From Lentzea albida (lineage in GTDB: Bacteria > Actinomycetota > Actinomycetes > Mycobacteriales > Pseudonocardiaceae), in NCBI RefSeq assembly GCF_900111005.1, contig NZ_FOFV01000004.1, forward strand, positions 372,001-436,000: a DNA stretch of 64,000 nucleotides. The letters run 5' to 3'. The notes below the pieces were generated by a model. The model made no database searches. It was not told where the DNA came from and saw only the letters and a program-made list of their open reading frames with translations. Numbering within the stretch: position 1 is the first letter of the stretch; each line of letters begins with the position of its first letter. Below, in pieces: positions 43,001-53,645 of this stretch. The translations under genes and the position numbers were made by a program.

Positions 43001-43771
43001 ATGCCAAATGCTCTGGGGGTTCCCAGCCCCGACAAGGTCGCGTACATGGCGGACGCCGCCGACCTCGGCCGGGACTACAAGCACCACCTGCTCGTCTCGC
43101 TCGACCTGAAGCCCGGCGACACGGTCCTCGACGTGGGCTGCGGCCCCGGCACGGACTTACCGGTCATGGCCGACGCGGTCACGCCCTCCGGCCGCGTCAT
43201 CGGCGTCGACGTGGACCCGGCGATGGTGGCCGCAGCCAGGAGCTTCTCGCACTTCTACCCGCAGATCGACATCCGCCGGGGCGACGCGCACGCGCTGCCC
43301 GTGGACCCCGGCACCGCCGGCCGGGCTCGCATGGACCGTGCGCTGCAGCACGTCGAGAACCCGGCCGGCGTCCTCGCCGAACTCCACAAGGCGTTGGAGC
43401 CGGGCGGTCTGCTGCGCATCGCCGAACCCGACTGGGACGCCCTGCTCGTCGACGGCGACCTCGAGATGAACAGGGCGTTCAACCGGTTCGTCTGCTCGAC
43501 CATGGTCCGCAACGCGACGATCGGCCGTGAACTCCCCCGCCTCGCACGGGAGGCGGGTTTCGAGGTCGAGGGCGTCCGCGCGGTGACGACGGTCCTGCGC
43601 GACTTCGTCAGGGCCGACTACACCCTCGCCCTCACCCGCAACACCGAACGAGCTGTCCGGGCGGGTGCGATCGAACGCGCCGACGGGGAGCGCTGGCTCG
43701 CGGAACTGCGGGAGGGCGACTTCCTCGCGTCACTGACGATCTTCCTGCTGTCCGCCCGCAAGCCCCTGTGA
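43001..43771 (+). CDS. class I SAM-dependent methyltransferase
   Basis: 256 residues from the ATG at 43001; a TTG nine bases earlier is a less likely start. SAM-binding motif I is VLDVGCGPGTDLPV, followed by GVDVDPAMV and the ALQHVENPAGVL loop. Substrate unknown; the pattern fits the UbiE/Methyltransf_11 group, with a C-terminal helical cap. Its 3' end overlaps the convergent imine-reductase-like gene by 42 bases. Confidence 0.85.
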   Translation: MPNALGVPSPDKVAYMADAADLGRDYKHHLLVSLDLKPGDTVLDVGCGPGTDLPVMADAVTPSGRVIGVDVDPAMVAAARSFSHFYPQIDIRRGDAHALPVDPGTAGRARMDRALQHVENPAGVLAELHKALEPGGLLRIAEPDWDALLVDGDLEMNRAFNRFVCSTMVRNATIGRELPRLAREAGFEVEGVRAVTTVLRDFVRADYTLALTRNTERAVRAGAIERADGERWLAELREGDFLASLTIFLLSARKPL

Positions 43772-44620
43772 CACGAGGCCGAACGACTCGACGACACGGG
43801 AGAGGCTCGCCTCCCCGTGTCCCGAGTCGATCTGCAGGTCGACGAGGGCCTGGAGCGCGTCGAGCCCGGCGAACGGCACGCCCTGCGCCTCGGTGGCGCG
43901 GATGAGCGTGGCCACGCCGGACCGGTTCATCGCGATGCTCGACTCCGCGTTGTCGTAGCTCCCGGCGTCGATCTCCTCCGCGAACGTCGTCAGCGCCGGT
44001 TGGAGGTCTTCCAACCAGGACAACAACATCGGCGTGAGCTCGGTGACCGGAATGCCACCGGCTCGCGCCAGCGCGGCGGCGTGCAGGAAGCCGCCGAGCA
44101 GCCCGTACATCCCGGACAGGATCGCCACGTCGTACCCGGAGGCGCGGCCCGCATCCGCGCCCAGGAACGTGACCTTTCCCAGCAGCGCCAACGGTTCCCG
44201 CCAACGTTCGGGCACGGCCGGCGAACCGCTGTAGATGATCGACGACGCGTCGGTGCCGATCGTCTGGGGTACCGCGTACACCGCCCCGTGCAGGTAATCG
44301 GCACCGTTCGCCGCAGCCCACTCGGCCAGTTCACGCGCTTCGCCGGGTGTGCCGGAGGTGAGGTTCACCAGCGCCCGCCCGCGCACGTCCACACCGCGCA
44401 GGACCTCTTGCGCCGCTTGGTGGTCGAGCACGGCGACGACCACGAGTCCACTGGCCGCCACCGCCTCCGCCGCACTGCCGGCGACGGTCGCCGCGAGCCC
44501 GGAGGCCTTGGCCGCGGAACGGTTCCAGACCGTCACGGGGTGGCCCGCCCGCACGAACGCCTCCGCCAACGCGCGTCCGAGGTTTCCCAGTCCCAGCACG
44601 GTGATCGCTTCAGATGTCAT
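43730..44620 (-). CDS. NADP-dependent imine reductase-like oxidoreductase
   Basis: 296 residues from the ATG at 44618-44620. Rossmann motif GLGNLG at residues 10-15, and VWNRS for NADP preference. The AVPQTIGT and GYDVAILSGMYGLLGG segments match the imine reductase/beta-hydroxyacid dehydrogenase-like family. These reduce cyclic imines or related carbonyls, mostly with unknown natural substrates. Divergent from a GlxA-type regulator. A second paralogue lies at 55677-56495. Confidence 0.82.
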   Translation of the reverse strand: MTSEAITVLGLGNLGRALAEAFVRAGHPVTVWNRSAAKASGLAATVAGSAAEAVAASGLVVVAVLDHQAAQEVLRGVDVRGRALVNLTSGTPGEARELAEWAAANGADYLHGAVYAVPQTIGTDASSIIYSGSPAVPERWREPLALLGKVTFLGADAGRASGYDVAILSGMYGLLGGFLHAAALARAGGIPVTELTPMLLSWLEDLQPALTTFAEEIDAGSYDNAESSIAMNRSGVATLIRATEAQGVPFAGLDALQALVDLQIDSGHGEASLSRVVESFGLVSQGLAGGQQEDRQ

Positions 44621-44704
44621 GCGTCCAGCCTCGCCGCGCGTGATCACCCCGACCAGTGACCGGAATGACCACCACCACCAAATTCCTGCCATAGGCTGGA
44701 CCGC

Positions 44705-45673
44705 ATGAGCGCTGGATCCGTCGCCCTGATCGTGCCCAGCGACTTCGGCGTGGCCGACCTCTACGAACTGGGCGTCCCGGCAGCCGTCTTCGGCACGCCG
44801 CAGCCCGACCTCGCCGACCCCTGGTACGAGTTGTGGTTGTGCGGCACCGGTTCCCGCACACGCGACACCAAGCCAGGCTTCACGCTGCACAGCACTCACG
44901 GCCTGGACGACGTCGTGCGTGCGGACACCGTCATCGTGTCGTGGGTGCCGGACGAGGTCATCGAGGACAACGCGCCCGTTCCACCCGAACTGGTCTCCGC
45001 GCTGCGCCAGGCCCACGACAACGGCGCGCGGATCGTCTCCGCGTGCGTCGGCGCGTACGCGTTGGCCGAAGCCGGCCTGCTGGACGGCAAGAGGGCCACC
45101 GCGCACTGGATGCACACCGCCCTGCTGGCCGAGCGCTACCCGAAGGTCCAGGTCGACGCCTCGCAGCTCTACGTCGACGAGGGAGACGTGCTGACCAGCG
45201 CCGGCATGTCCGCGGGTCTCGACGTCTGCCTGCACCTGGTGCGCCGCGACCTGGGCGCCCACGTCGCGAACCAGCTCGCCCGCCGGATGGTGGTGCCGGG
45301 ACACCGGCCGGGCCACCTCGGCCAGTTCGTCGACCTGTCGGTTCCCGAGACCGACGAACTGGGCTTGGCGCCGGTGCTCGACTGGGCCCGTGCCCGCCTG
45401 GACGAGCCGCTGACGATCGACGACCTGGCGCGCAGGGCCGCGATGAGCCCGCGGACCTTCTACCGCAGGCTCCAGGCCACCACGGGCACGACACCGTTGC
45501 AGTGGCTGCTCAACGAGCGCATCACCAGGGCGCAGGTGCTGCTGGAGTCCACCGACCTGCCGATGGAGAAGGTCGCGGCGCTGAGCGGCATCGGCACGGC
45601 CAACAACCTCCGCCACCACTTCCTGAAGCAGGTGGGGCAGTCTCCCGGCGACTACCGCCGCACCCGTCGCTGA
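44705..45673 (+). CDS. GlxA-family AraC-type transcriptional regulator
   Basis: 322 residues. Residues 1-195 form a DJ-1/PfpI-like domain (SVALIVPSDFGVADLYEL at the start, and SACVGAYALAEAGLL with the nucleophile-elbow cysteine). The C-terminal ~100 residues hold two AraC HTHs (LDEPLTIDDLARRAAMSPR and PMEKVAALSGIGTANNLRHH). It starts 84 bases from the imine-reductase-like gene on the other strand and probably controls it. Confidence 0.88.
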   Translation: MSAGSVALIVPSDFGVADLYELGVPAAVFGTPQPDLADPWYELWLCGTGSRTRDTKPGFTLHSTHGLDDVVRADTVIVSWVPDEVIEDNAPVPPELVSALRQAHDNGARIVSACVGAYALAEAGLLDGKRATAHWMHTALLAERYPKVQVDASQLYVDEGDVLTSAGMSAGLDVCLHLVRRDLGAHVANQLARRMVVPGHRPGHLGQFVDLSVPETDELGLAPVLDWARARLDEPLTIDDLARRAAMSPRTFYRRLQATTGTTPLQWLLNERITRAQVLLESTDLPMEKVAALSGIGTANNLRHHFLKQVGQSPGDYRRTRR

Positions 45674-45678
45674 ACAGC

Positions 45679-45710
45679 AGAAAGGCCCCCGGCGAACCGG
45701 GGGCCTTTCT
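45679..45710. terminator. bidirectional terminator between GlxA gene and rplA
   Basis: A 14-bp stem (AGAAAGGCCCCCGG with its complement) with loop CGAA, six bases after the regulator stop and 25 before the rplA stop. T-rich on both sides. Confidence 0.85.
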
Positions 45711-45734
45711 CAGCTAGCTGTGAACCGGCGAGGC

Positions 45735-46445
45735 TCAGGCCTCGTCCACCAGCATGTTGCGGGTGCGGTTCGGGTCGACCGGGATGCCGGGGCCCATCGT
45801 CGTGGAGACGGTGACCTTCTTGACGTACCGGCCCTTGGCCGCGGACGGCTTGGCACGGAGCACCTCGTCCAGCGCGGCCGCGTAGTTCTCGACCAGCTTC
45901 TCGGAGTCGAACGACACCTTGCCGATGACGAAGTGCAGGTTGGCCTGCTTGTCAACGCGGAAGTTGATCTTTCCGCCCTTGATGTCGTTGACGGCCTTGG
46001 CGACCTCGGGGGTCACGGTGCCGGTCTTGGGGTTCGGCATCAGGCCACGCGGGCCGAGGATGCGGGCGATGCGGCCGACCTTCGCCATCTGGTCGGGGGT
46101 CGCGATCGCGGCGTCGAAGTCGAGCCAGCCACCCTGAATGCGCTCGATCAGGTCCTCGGAGCCGACAGCGTCCGCACCGGCGGCCTCGGCCTCAGCGGCC
46201 TTGTCACCGGTTGCGAAGACGATCACGCGGGCGGTCTTGCCCGTACCGTGCGGCAGATTCACGGTGCCGCGGACCATCTGGTCGGCCTTGCGAGGGTCGA
46301 CGCCGAGGCGAATCGCGACCTCGACGGTGGCGTCCAGCTTCACCTTGGACGTTTCCTTGGCGAGCTTGGCGGCCTCCAGCGGCGAGTACAGCCGCTCCCG
46401 GTCCACCAGCTCGGCGGCGGCCTTGTAGGCCTTGCTGCGCTTCAT
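45735..46445 (-). CDS. rplA: 50S ribosomal protein L1
   Basis: 236 residues. Typical L1 pattern: [18 protein letters not shown]-type start, the [11 protein letters not shown] strand-loop and [14 protein letters not shown] near the end. It forms the mobile stalk at the E site and represses its own operon. It lies 80 bases after rplK and ends near a bidirectional terminator. Confidence 0.97.
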   Translation of the reverse strand: MKRSKAYKAAAELVDRERLYSPLEAAKLAKETSKVKLDATVEVAIRLGVDPRKADQMVRGTVNLPHGTGKTARVIVFATGDKAAEAEAAGADAVGSEDLIERIQGGWLDFDAAIATPDQMAKVGRIARILGPRGLMPNPKTGTVTPEVAKAVNDIKGGKINFRVDKQANLHFVIGKVSFDSEKLVENYAAALDEVLRAKPSAAKGRYVKKVTVSTTMGPGIPVDPNRTRNMLVDEA

Positions 46446-46525
46446 AACTCTGTCCTTAATTGCTGTGGATCAGTCGTGGTTCGTGAGCCGCGCTCGGCTC
46501 TCCCACGCTTTCAAAGGGGGTGCGA

Positions 46526-46960
46526 TCAGCCTTCGACCGTGATGCCCATGGAACGGGCGGTGCCGGCGATGATCTTCGCGGCCTGGTCGATGTCGTTCGC
46601 GTTCAGGTCGACCATCTTGGTCTGCGCGATCTGACGCACCTGCTCCATGGTCACCTTGGCGACCTTGACGCGGTGCGGCTCGCCGCTGCCCTTGTCGACA
46701 CCAGCGGCGGCGAGGATGAGTCGCGCGGCCGGCGGCGTCTTCAGCTTGAAGTCGAACGAGCGGTCTTCGTACACGGAGATCTCAACCGGCACGACCTGAC
46801 CGCGCTGCGACTCGGTCGCGGCGTTGTAGGCCTTGCAGAACTCCATGATGTTGACGCCGTGCTGACCAAGCGCGGGACCGACGGGCGGCGCCGGGTTGGC
46901 GGCACCAGCCTTGATCTGCAGCTTGATGATCGCTGACAGCTTCTTCTTCTTGGGAGGCAT
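46526..46960 (-). CDS. rplK: 50S ribosomal protein L11
   Basis: 144 residues. Begins [19 protein letters not shown] and has the conserved [20 protein letters not shown] stretch, the thiostrepton-binding region with 23S rRNA. L11 also activates RelA in other bacteria. It follows nusG after a short hairpin-containing gap. Confidence 0.97.
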
Positions 46961-47022
46961 TGTCCGTACTTCCTGTTATTGCGGTGTCCGCGCGCGGCTC
47001 TGCCAGCCGCAGCGTGGCCGAT

Positions 47023-47044
47023 CGGTCTCCCTCGCGGGAGACCG
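47023..47044 (-). other. hairpin between nusG and rplK
   Basis: A 9-bp stem (CGGTCTCCC with its complement) and loop TCGC directly after the nusG stop. No clear T-tract. It may attenuate or process the nusG-rplK transcript. Confidence 0.5.
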
Positions 47045-47045
47045 C

Positions 47046-48300
<1,255 letters not shown>

Positions 48301-48336
48301 GCCGTCCTCCACTCCACCCATGACGCGCTTCGACAG

Positions 48337-48409
<73 letters not shown>

Positions 48410-48606
48410 TTGAGATCCCGGATGGGGATCCCCTGGCCCAAGCAGGAAGTGTACGGGAGCCTGTCCCGTCCATTCCAACCAGACCGCTCAAGCACTTGCC
48501 GAGCGGCCTGTCGCACAGCCTACCCATAGCCGGACCGAGAACACGAATCAGGGTCGTGCAACCGCGCACCGCTCCACGCCCGAATCCGGCGTGAGCACGG
48601 CAAACG

Positions 48607-48630
48607 CCACCGGACCGGGTCGTCCGGTGG
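48607..48630 (-). terminator. hairpin terminator after hadB
   Basis: A 9-bp stem (CCACCGGAC with its complement), six-base loop, 18 bases after the hadB stop; GTTTG follows on the minus strand. Confidence 0.6.
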
Positions 48631-48647
48631 TGTTCTTGATCACAAGA

Positions 48648-49067
48648 TCAGCCGACGCGCACGCGGGCGAACGCACCCGTCAACACCGACTTGCCGTCAA
48701 AAGCCGCGTTGATGTTGACCTTCACAGTTCCGTCGCCGAGGTCCTTGGTGACCTTCGCGGTGACCTCGACCAGCGCGCCCTCACCGTCGTTCGGCACCAC
48801 GACGGGCCGCCCGAACCGGCACCCGTACTCGACGATCGCGCCGGGGTCGCCGATCCACTCCGCGACGATCCGCGAGGCCACGGCCATGGTCAGCATGCCG
48901 TGCGCGATCACGTCCGGCAGGCCGACCTCCTTGGCCGTCTTCTCGTTCCAGTGGATGGGGTTGAAGTCCAGCGAGGCGCCCGCGTACCGCACCAGGTCGT
49001 CGCGCTTGAGGCGCACGGACAGCGCCGGCAGTTCGGTCCCGACCTCGGTGCTCACTGCTGCGCTCAC
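48648..49067 (-). CDS. hadB: MaoC-type hydratase, HadB-like
   Basis: 139 residues from the GTG at 49065-49067, overlapping the hadA stop. Single hot-dog domain with the hydratase motif YAGASLDFNPIHWNE carrying the catalytic Asp and His. HadB pairs with HadA to dehydrate 3-hydroxyacyl intermediates in type II fatty acid synthesis. Located between hadA and tRNA-Trp as in mycobacteria, but no hadC follows. Confidence 0.88.
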   Translation of the reverse strand: MSAAVSTEVGTELPALSVRLKRDDLVRYAGASLDFNPIHWNEKTAKEVGLPDVIAHGMLTMAVASRIVAEWIGDPGAIVEYGCRFGRPVVVPNDGEGALVEVTAKVTKDLGDGTVKVNINAAFDGKSVLTGAFARVRVG

Positions 49068-49513
49068 GCGTCTTCTCCTCTCACGACGAGCATCGACTTG
49101 GCGGTGGCGACGAGCTCGCCGTCGACCGTGCTGATCTCCGTCCGCACGGTCACCATGTCGTTGCCCATGCGGGACGTGATGGAGTCGATGTGCGCGGTGC
49201 TGACGAGCTGGTCGCCCGCGGTGATCGGCCGGTGGTGCGTGAAGTTCTGGTCGCCGTGCACGACGCGGCTGTAGTCGAGCTGCAGCTCCGGGTCGAACAT
49301 GACCGTCTCGTTCGTCTTCATCGACACGACGATCGCGAACGTGGGCGGCGCGATGACGTCCCTGTGCCCCAACGCCTTCGCCGCTTCGGCGTCGCGGTAG
49401 GCCGGGCTGGTCGCGCCGATGGCGTCGGCGAACTCGCGGATCTTCTCGCGGCTCACGTCGTACGGCTGCGACGGCGGATAACTGCGTCCGATGAAGGCGG
49501 GGTCAAGAGGCAC
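49064..49513 (-). CDS. hadA: MaoC-type dehydratase subunit, HadA-like
   Basis: 149 residues from a GTG at 49511-49513. N-terminal hot-dog domain (FADAIGATSPAYRDAEAAK and VIAPPTFAIV) that lacks the hydratase Asp-His motif of HadB, as in mycobacterial HadA, which holds the substrate. It lies after rpmG and overlaps hadB. Confidence 0.88.
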   Translation of the reverse strand: MPLDPAFIGRSYPPSQPYDVSREKIREFADAIGATSPAYRDAEAAKALGHRDVIAPPTFAIVVSMKTNETVMFDPELQLDYSRVVHGDQNFTHHRPITAGDQLVSTAHIDSITSRMGNDMVTVRTEISTVDGELVATAKSMLVVRGEDA

Positions 49514-49533
49514 TTGAAGAGCCTATATGCGAC

Positions 49534-49563
49534 GAGGCCCGCCCCACGTGTGGGACGGGCCTC
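49534..49563 (-). terminator. hairpin between rpmG and hadA
   Basis: Eight-base outer arms (GAGGCCCG/CGGGCCTC) plus a 4-bp inner stem CCCA/TGGG around CGTG, 21 bases past the rpmG stop. It may partly terminate the rpmG transcript, so hadA could have another promoter. Confidence 0.65.
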
Positions 49564-49583
49564 GGTCGAAAGCCGCTACGCGC

Positions 49584-49748
49584 TCAGCGGGTTTCCTTGT
49601 GCGCGCGGTGCGTCTTGCAGTTCGGGCAGAACTTCTTGACCTCCAGGCGGTCCGGGTCGTTGCGCCGGTTCTTCCTGGTGATGTAGTTCCGGTGCTTGCA
49701 CTCCTCGCACGCGAGGGTGATCTTCGGACGTACGTCGGTTGCAGCCAC
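49584..49748 (-). CDS. rpmG: 50S ribosomal protein L33, zinc-binding form
   Basis: 54 residues from a GTG at 49746-49748. [20 protein letters not shown] and [17 protein letters not shown] carry two CxxC pairs, so it is the zinc-holding (C+) L33 form. Too short to stand out, but the match is clear and it sits in the expected place upstream of hadA. Confidence 0.95.
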   Translation of the reverse strand: MAATDVRPKITLACEECKHRNYITRKNRRNDPDRLEVKKFCPNCKTHRAHKETR

Positions 49749-49849
49749 GGTCCTTGCCTTCCTGAGAGCACACGAGACCCCGTGGTACCCAGTCCGGGCT
49801 TACCGTCTGGCGGGGCGGGCGACGAAGTCACCCGAGGGATCTTGCTGAG

Positions 49850-49922
49850 TAGCGGTGGCCGGACTTGAACCGGCGACACAGCGATTATGAGCCGCTTGCT
49901 CTACCAACTGAGCTACACCGCT
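49850..49922 (-). tRNA. tRNA-Met (CAT anticodon)
   Basis: A 73-base minus-strand cloverleaf: acceptor AGCGGTG/CACCGCT, discriminator A, D-arm TAGCTCAGTTGGTAGAGCA, anticodon loop CTCATAA with CAT, TTCAAGTCC T-loop. No CCA encoded. A paired acceptor start suggests elongator rather than initiator, but this is not certain. Confidence 0.95.
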
Positions 49923-49967
49923 TTACACAACTCAAGCCGCAGCGCTCAGCACTGCGGCCAGTTGTAG

Positions 49968-50040
49968 AGCCCCTTTACGGAATCGAACCGTAGACCTTCT
50001 CCTTACCATGGAGACGCTCTGCCGACTGAGCTAAAGGGGC
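49968..50040 (-). tRNA. tRNA-Thr (GGT anticodon)
   Basis: A 73-base minus-strand cloverleaf: acceptor GCCCCTT/AAGGGGC, D-arm TAGCTCAGTCGGCAGAGCG, anticodon loop ATGGTAA with GGT, TTCGATTCC T-loop. It starts the tRNA-Thr, tRNA-Met, rpmG block. Confidence 0.95.
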
Positions 50041-50112
50041 CAGCTCTTCGTTCCTGCTGACACGTAGAACTCTACAACACGCCTCGACCAAGAACGAAAT
50101 CCGGGGGTCCCC

Positions 50113-52719
50113 TTAGTGGACCAAGGTGAGCACCGTCTCATCGCGAGCACCCCTGACCTGCACCGTTCGTGCGCGCAGCCACGCCTCGAAGCGGTCCTCG
50201 GACAGCGGCCGCGAGATCAGGTACCCCTGCGCGACGTCGCAGCCCATCCCGACCAGCTGGTCGCGAGCGGCGTCGTCCTCCACGCCTTCCGCGACCACGA
50301 CGAGACCGAGCGAGTGCCCGAGCTCCACGATCGACCGGACCACGGCCATGTCGCCGAGGTCCGTGCCCATGCCGAGCACGAACGACTTGTCGATCTTCAC
50401 CTCGTCGACCGGCAGCTGGCGCAGGTAGGCCAGGGACGAGTACCCGGTGCCGAAGTCGTCGACCGCCAGCACGACGCCGATCGCGTGCAGGCGCCGCAGC
50501 ACCGGCAGAGCGCGCTCGGGATCGGCCATGACGCCCGATTCGGTGAGCTCGAAGGTCAGCAGGCCCGAAGGCACGTCGTGGCGTTCCAGAGCGGCTTCCA
50601 CGCGGTTCGGGAAGTCCTCGTCGCCCAGCGTCCGCACCGACAGGTTCACCGCGATGGACATCCGCAGCCCGCGGTCGAGCCAGCGGCGGACGCGTTCCAG
50701 CGCCCTGTCCATCACGAAGTCCGTCAGCACGTCCACGAGCCCGGTGGCCTCGACGGCCGGCACGAACTCGTCCGGGTCGACGCGGCCGAACTCCGGATGT
50801 GTCCAGCGCACCAACGCCTCCGCGCCGACGACCTGACGTGACGGCAGGGCGACCTTCGGCTGGTAGTGCACCGAGATCTGGCCCGTCTCGACGGCCTGGC
50901 GGAACTGCGTGACGAGCTGGAAGCGGCGCAGGAACAGGTGGCCCATCGACGGCGCGTAGGCCTTCACGGGCGTGCCCTCGGAAGTGGCACGCACGGCGAC
51001 GTCTGCCCGTTGCAGCAACACGTCGGGATCCGGGTCCTCGGTCTCGGAGTCCGCTTTGGACGCGTAGCCCACTACCGCGGAGGCCTCGACGGTCAGGCGG
51101 TCGACGGGGTACGGCACGGAGAGACCGGCGCGCAGCCGTTCCGCGGTCTCGTGGGCCGTGGCAGCGCGTTCGTCGTCGAGGTACGCGGCGAACGCGCCGC
51201 CCTCGAGCCGGGCGAGCGGCACGTCGGGGCCGAGCGCGTCGCGCAGCCTGCGCCCGGCGGCGACGACCATGCGGTTGCCCCAGGCCTGGCCCAGCGCATC
51301 GGAGACCGTCGACAGGATGTCGAGGTCGATGCGCAGCACCACTCCCCTCTGGGACTCGCGCAGCGGTTCGGCGCACGCCTCGCGGAAGCCCGCGCGGTTC
51401 AGCAGGCCGGTCAGCGGGTCGTGGTAGGCGTCGTGCCTCAGGCGGGCCAGCAGGCGCCGGTTGTCGACGGCCGTGGCGAGGTGCGAGGCCAAGGTCCTGA
51501 GCAGCTGGATGTCGGCCTTGCCGAAACCGCGCCAGCGCGACAGCCGGTCGTGGGCCTCGACGGCGCCGAGCAGCTGGGTGGCGCCGCGCAACGGGACGAC
51601 CAGGGCCTCCTGCGCGTCGCGGCGCAGCAGGGCCTCGGTGACGTCCTCGGTCGCGTCGGCCACGCGGTAGTAGCGGACGTGCGTGCCGGGCAGCTGCAGG
51701 ACGGGGTCCTCGCGGACGGCACGCGGGTCCGTCGCGGTCATCTCCTCGGGCAGCGGTTCGCCGGCGACGAGGGTGATCATGGCTTCCTGCGGGTCGGTGC
51801 GCAGGCGCAGCACGACCCTGTTCGCGTTGAGCTGCTCGCGGATGCGTTCCGCGATGAGCTGCCACTCGTCCTCTTCGACGCCGGTGGTGAGGTCGTCGTC
51901 GGGCTGGCGCGGGCCGGTGCCGTGCTGGCCCGACCTCGCGACGCGGAGGCTGACCTCGCTCAGCGCCTCCAGGTCGCGCTGTTCGCGCAGCAGCCCGGAG
52001 TAGGCGAGGTAGGTGGCCACGATGCCCGCGAGCACCAGGATGATCAGGACGCCGCCCCACGCGGTGGTGGCGACGATCTGGTAGCCGACGAGGCCGATCG
52101 AGGTGTTCAGCAGGGCCACGACCAGCGTCTGCAGCACGAGGCGCAGGCTGTTGCCGACGCGCATCGACTTGCCCATGAGGCGCAACGCGCAGAGGCCCAG
52201 CACGCTCGCGAGCATCGGCACGGTGATCGTGCCGACGAAGGCGCCCGCCCAGAACGGTCCGCCCGCGCCGATCATCCGGTTCACGGCCTCCGCGGCGGCG
52301 AACGCCACGGAGATCTCCATGAACATGAGGCCCGCGTTGTAGACGGCGCGGTCGAGGATCCGCCTGCCGAGCAACGTGCCCACGCCCGCGACCACGTGCG
52401 CGGCGAGCACGATCTCGAACGGGGCGACCAGCAGGCCGAGGACCAGCGGGATCTCGGTGAAGGAGATCGTCCACGCGACGCCGCTGCGGACGTCGACGTT
52501 GATCGCGAGCTGTTCCGCCAGCAGGAAGCCGACGACCAGGAGGGGGCCGATCCAGAACAGGGAGGTGGTCTCCCTCTCCGGAAGCCATGCCGCGACCATG
52601 CCCGCGCAGACGACGCCTGCCACCAGGAGGGTGACGGCGAACGCGCTGAAAGCGCGGTTGGTCGACTTGGCCGACCAGGCGGCCGAGTCCGACACGGGGG
52701 CCGACGCTCGGTCGGACAT
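50113..52719 (-). CDS. membrane GGDEF-EAL cyclic-di-GMP protein
   Basis: 868 residues. Seven or so membrane helices fill residues ~20-240, then a linker, a GAF-like domain (about 290-425), a GGDEF domain (~430-590) and an EAL domain (~610-860). The GGDEF signature is degenerate (EGGAF, no GG[DE]EF), so cyclase activity is doubtful. The EAL set is complete: GAEALVRW, VNLSVRT, FELTES, VDDFGTGYSS, KIDKSFV, AEGVED and QGYLI, so it should hydrolyse cyclic-di-GMP. It precedes tRNA-Thr. Confidence 0.9.
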   Translation of the reverse strand: MSDRASAPVSDSAAWSAKSTNRAFSAFAVTLLVAGVVCAGMVAAWLPERETTSLFWIGPLLVVGFLLAEQLAINVDVRSGVAWTISFTEIPLVLGLLVAPFEIVLAAHVVAGVGTLLGRRILDRAVYNAGLMFMEISVAFAAAEAVNRMIGAGGPFWAGAFVGTITVPMLASVLGLCALRLMGKSMRVGNSLRLVLQTLVVALLNTSIGLVGYQIVATTAWGGVLIILVLAGIVATYLAYSGLLREQRDLEALSEVSLRVARSGQHGTGPRQPDDDLTTGVEEDEWQLIAERIREQLNANRVVLRLRTDPQEAMITLVAGEPLPEEMTATDPRAVREDPVLQLPGTHVRYYRVADATEDVTEALLRRDAQEALVVPLRGATQLLGAVEAHDRLSRWRGFGKADIQLLRTLASHLATAVDNRRLLARLRHDAYHDPLTGLLNRAGFREACAEPLRESQRGVVLRIDLDILSTVSDALGQAWGNRMVVAAGRRLRDALGPDVPLARLEGGAFAAYLDDERAATAHETAERLRAGLSVPYPVDRLTVEASAVVGYASKADSETEDPDPDVLLQRADVAVRATSEGTPVKAYAPSMGHLFLRRFQLVTQFRQAVETGQISVHYQPKVALPSRQVVGAEALVRWTHPEFGRVDPDEFVPAVEATGLVDVLTDFVMDRALERVRRWLDRGLRMSIAVNLSVRTLGDEDFPNRVEAALERHDVPSGLLTFELTESGVMADPERALPVLRRLHAIGVVLAVDDFGTGYSSLAYLRQLPVDEVKIDKSFVLGMGTDLGDMAVVRSIVELGHSLGLVVVAEGVEDDAARDQLVGMGCDVAQGYLISRPLSEDRFEAWLRARTVQVRGARDETVLTLVH

Positions 52720-52877
52720 CCAGCCTCCTCGTCGGCCTGGGTGGGGGAACCTCTAGGCGTGACTGAGGGGTCCCGCACTTGGCGATCAGGACCCCTCCAG
52801 GGGCACCAATGTACCCCGCTCGGGGGACGAAATGGCAGGTCGAGCACGTTTGGTGACGTCTATTCACCCAGACGTGG

Positions 52878-53630
52878 TTAGACGGTGAGCCGTCCCCGGA
52901 GCACCGTCACGGCCTGCCCGGAGAGCAGCACGCGATCTTGCGCGAGCGTGGCCCTGACGAACCCGCCGCGCGGCGACGCCTGCTCCGCGAGCAGGTCAGC
53001 GCGCTGGAGCCGAGGCACCCAATAGGACGCAAGGGTGCAGTGGGCCGATCCGGTGACGGGGTCCTCCGGCACGCCGACCGACGGGTAGAAGCACCGGCTG
53101 ACGACGTCCGCATCACCGTCTCCGACGGCCGTCACGATTACTCCCCGTGACGGAAATTGTGCCAGTCCTTGGACGTCGGGTCGCACGGAACGGACCTCCG
53201 CGGCGCTCTCCAACTCGATCAGGAAGTCGAAGCGCCCACGCGACACGGACTTGATCGTCGCATGTGGCAGCGCTTCCGCTAGACCGATTGGCGGGTCAGT
53301 CAACTTCGGGGGGTCCGCGGGGAAGTCCATCCGCACCCATCCATCGTCATTTGCGCATGTGAGCACGCCGCTACGCGTGGTGAACGACTGCTCGCCACCC
53401 AGCACGTGCGCGGTGGCGAGCGTGGCGTGCCCGCAGAGGTCCACCTCGGCCTCCGGCGTGAACCAGCGGAGGTGGTTGTCGGGGGTGACGAAGGCCGTTT
53501 CGGCGTGCTTCATCTCGGCCGCGACGGCCTGCAGCCAGGCGTCGTCGCGCGGTTCGGCGAGGAGGACGACCCCGGCGGGGTTGCCCGCGAAGGGCCGGTC
53601 GGTGAACGCGTCCACGACGTAGATTTCCAC
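52878..53630 (-). CDS. PhzF family isomerase/epimerase-like protein
   Basis: 250 residues from the GTG at 53628-53630 (EIYVVDAFTDRPFAGNPAGV). Catalytic Glu in KHAETAFV (about residue 45), DLCGHATLA and the GSAHC pocket motif EDPVTGSAHC. PhzF-like proteins fold as two diaminopimelate-epimerase-like domains and act on small acids; the substrate is unknown. Start is 15 bases from the divergent GNAT gene. Confidence 0.85.
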   Translation of the reverse strand: MEIYVVDAFTDRPFAGNPAGVVLLAEPRDDAWLQAVAAEMKHAETAFVTPDNHLRWFTPEAEVDLCGHATLATAHVLGGEQSFTTRSGVLTCANDDGWVRMDFPADPPKLTDPPIGLAEALPHATIKSVSRGRFDFLIELESAAEVRSVRPDVQGLAQFPSRGVIVTAVGDGDADVVSRCFYPSVGVPEDPVTGSAHCTLASYWVPRLQRADLLAEQASPRGGFVRATLAQDRVLLSGQAVTVLRGRLTV

Positions 53631-53645
53631 AGGGCCGACCCTGCC

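Noticed and set aside
50066-50077. GTAGAGTTCTAC-like palindrome before tRNA-Thr
   Set aside because: Short and single; probably chance near a promoter, with no second copy or regulator nearby.
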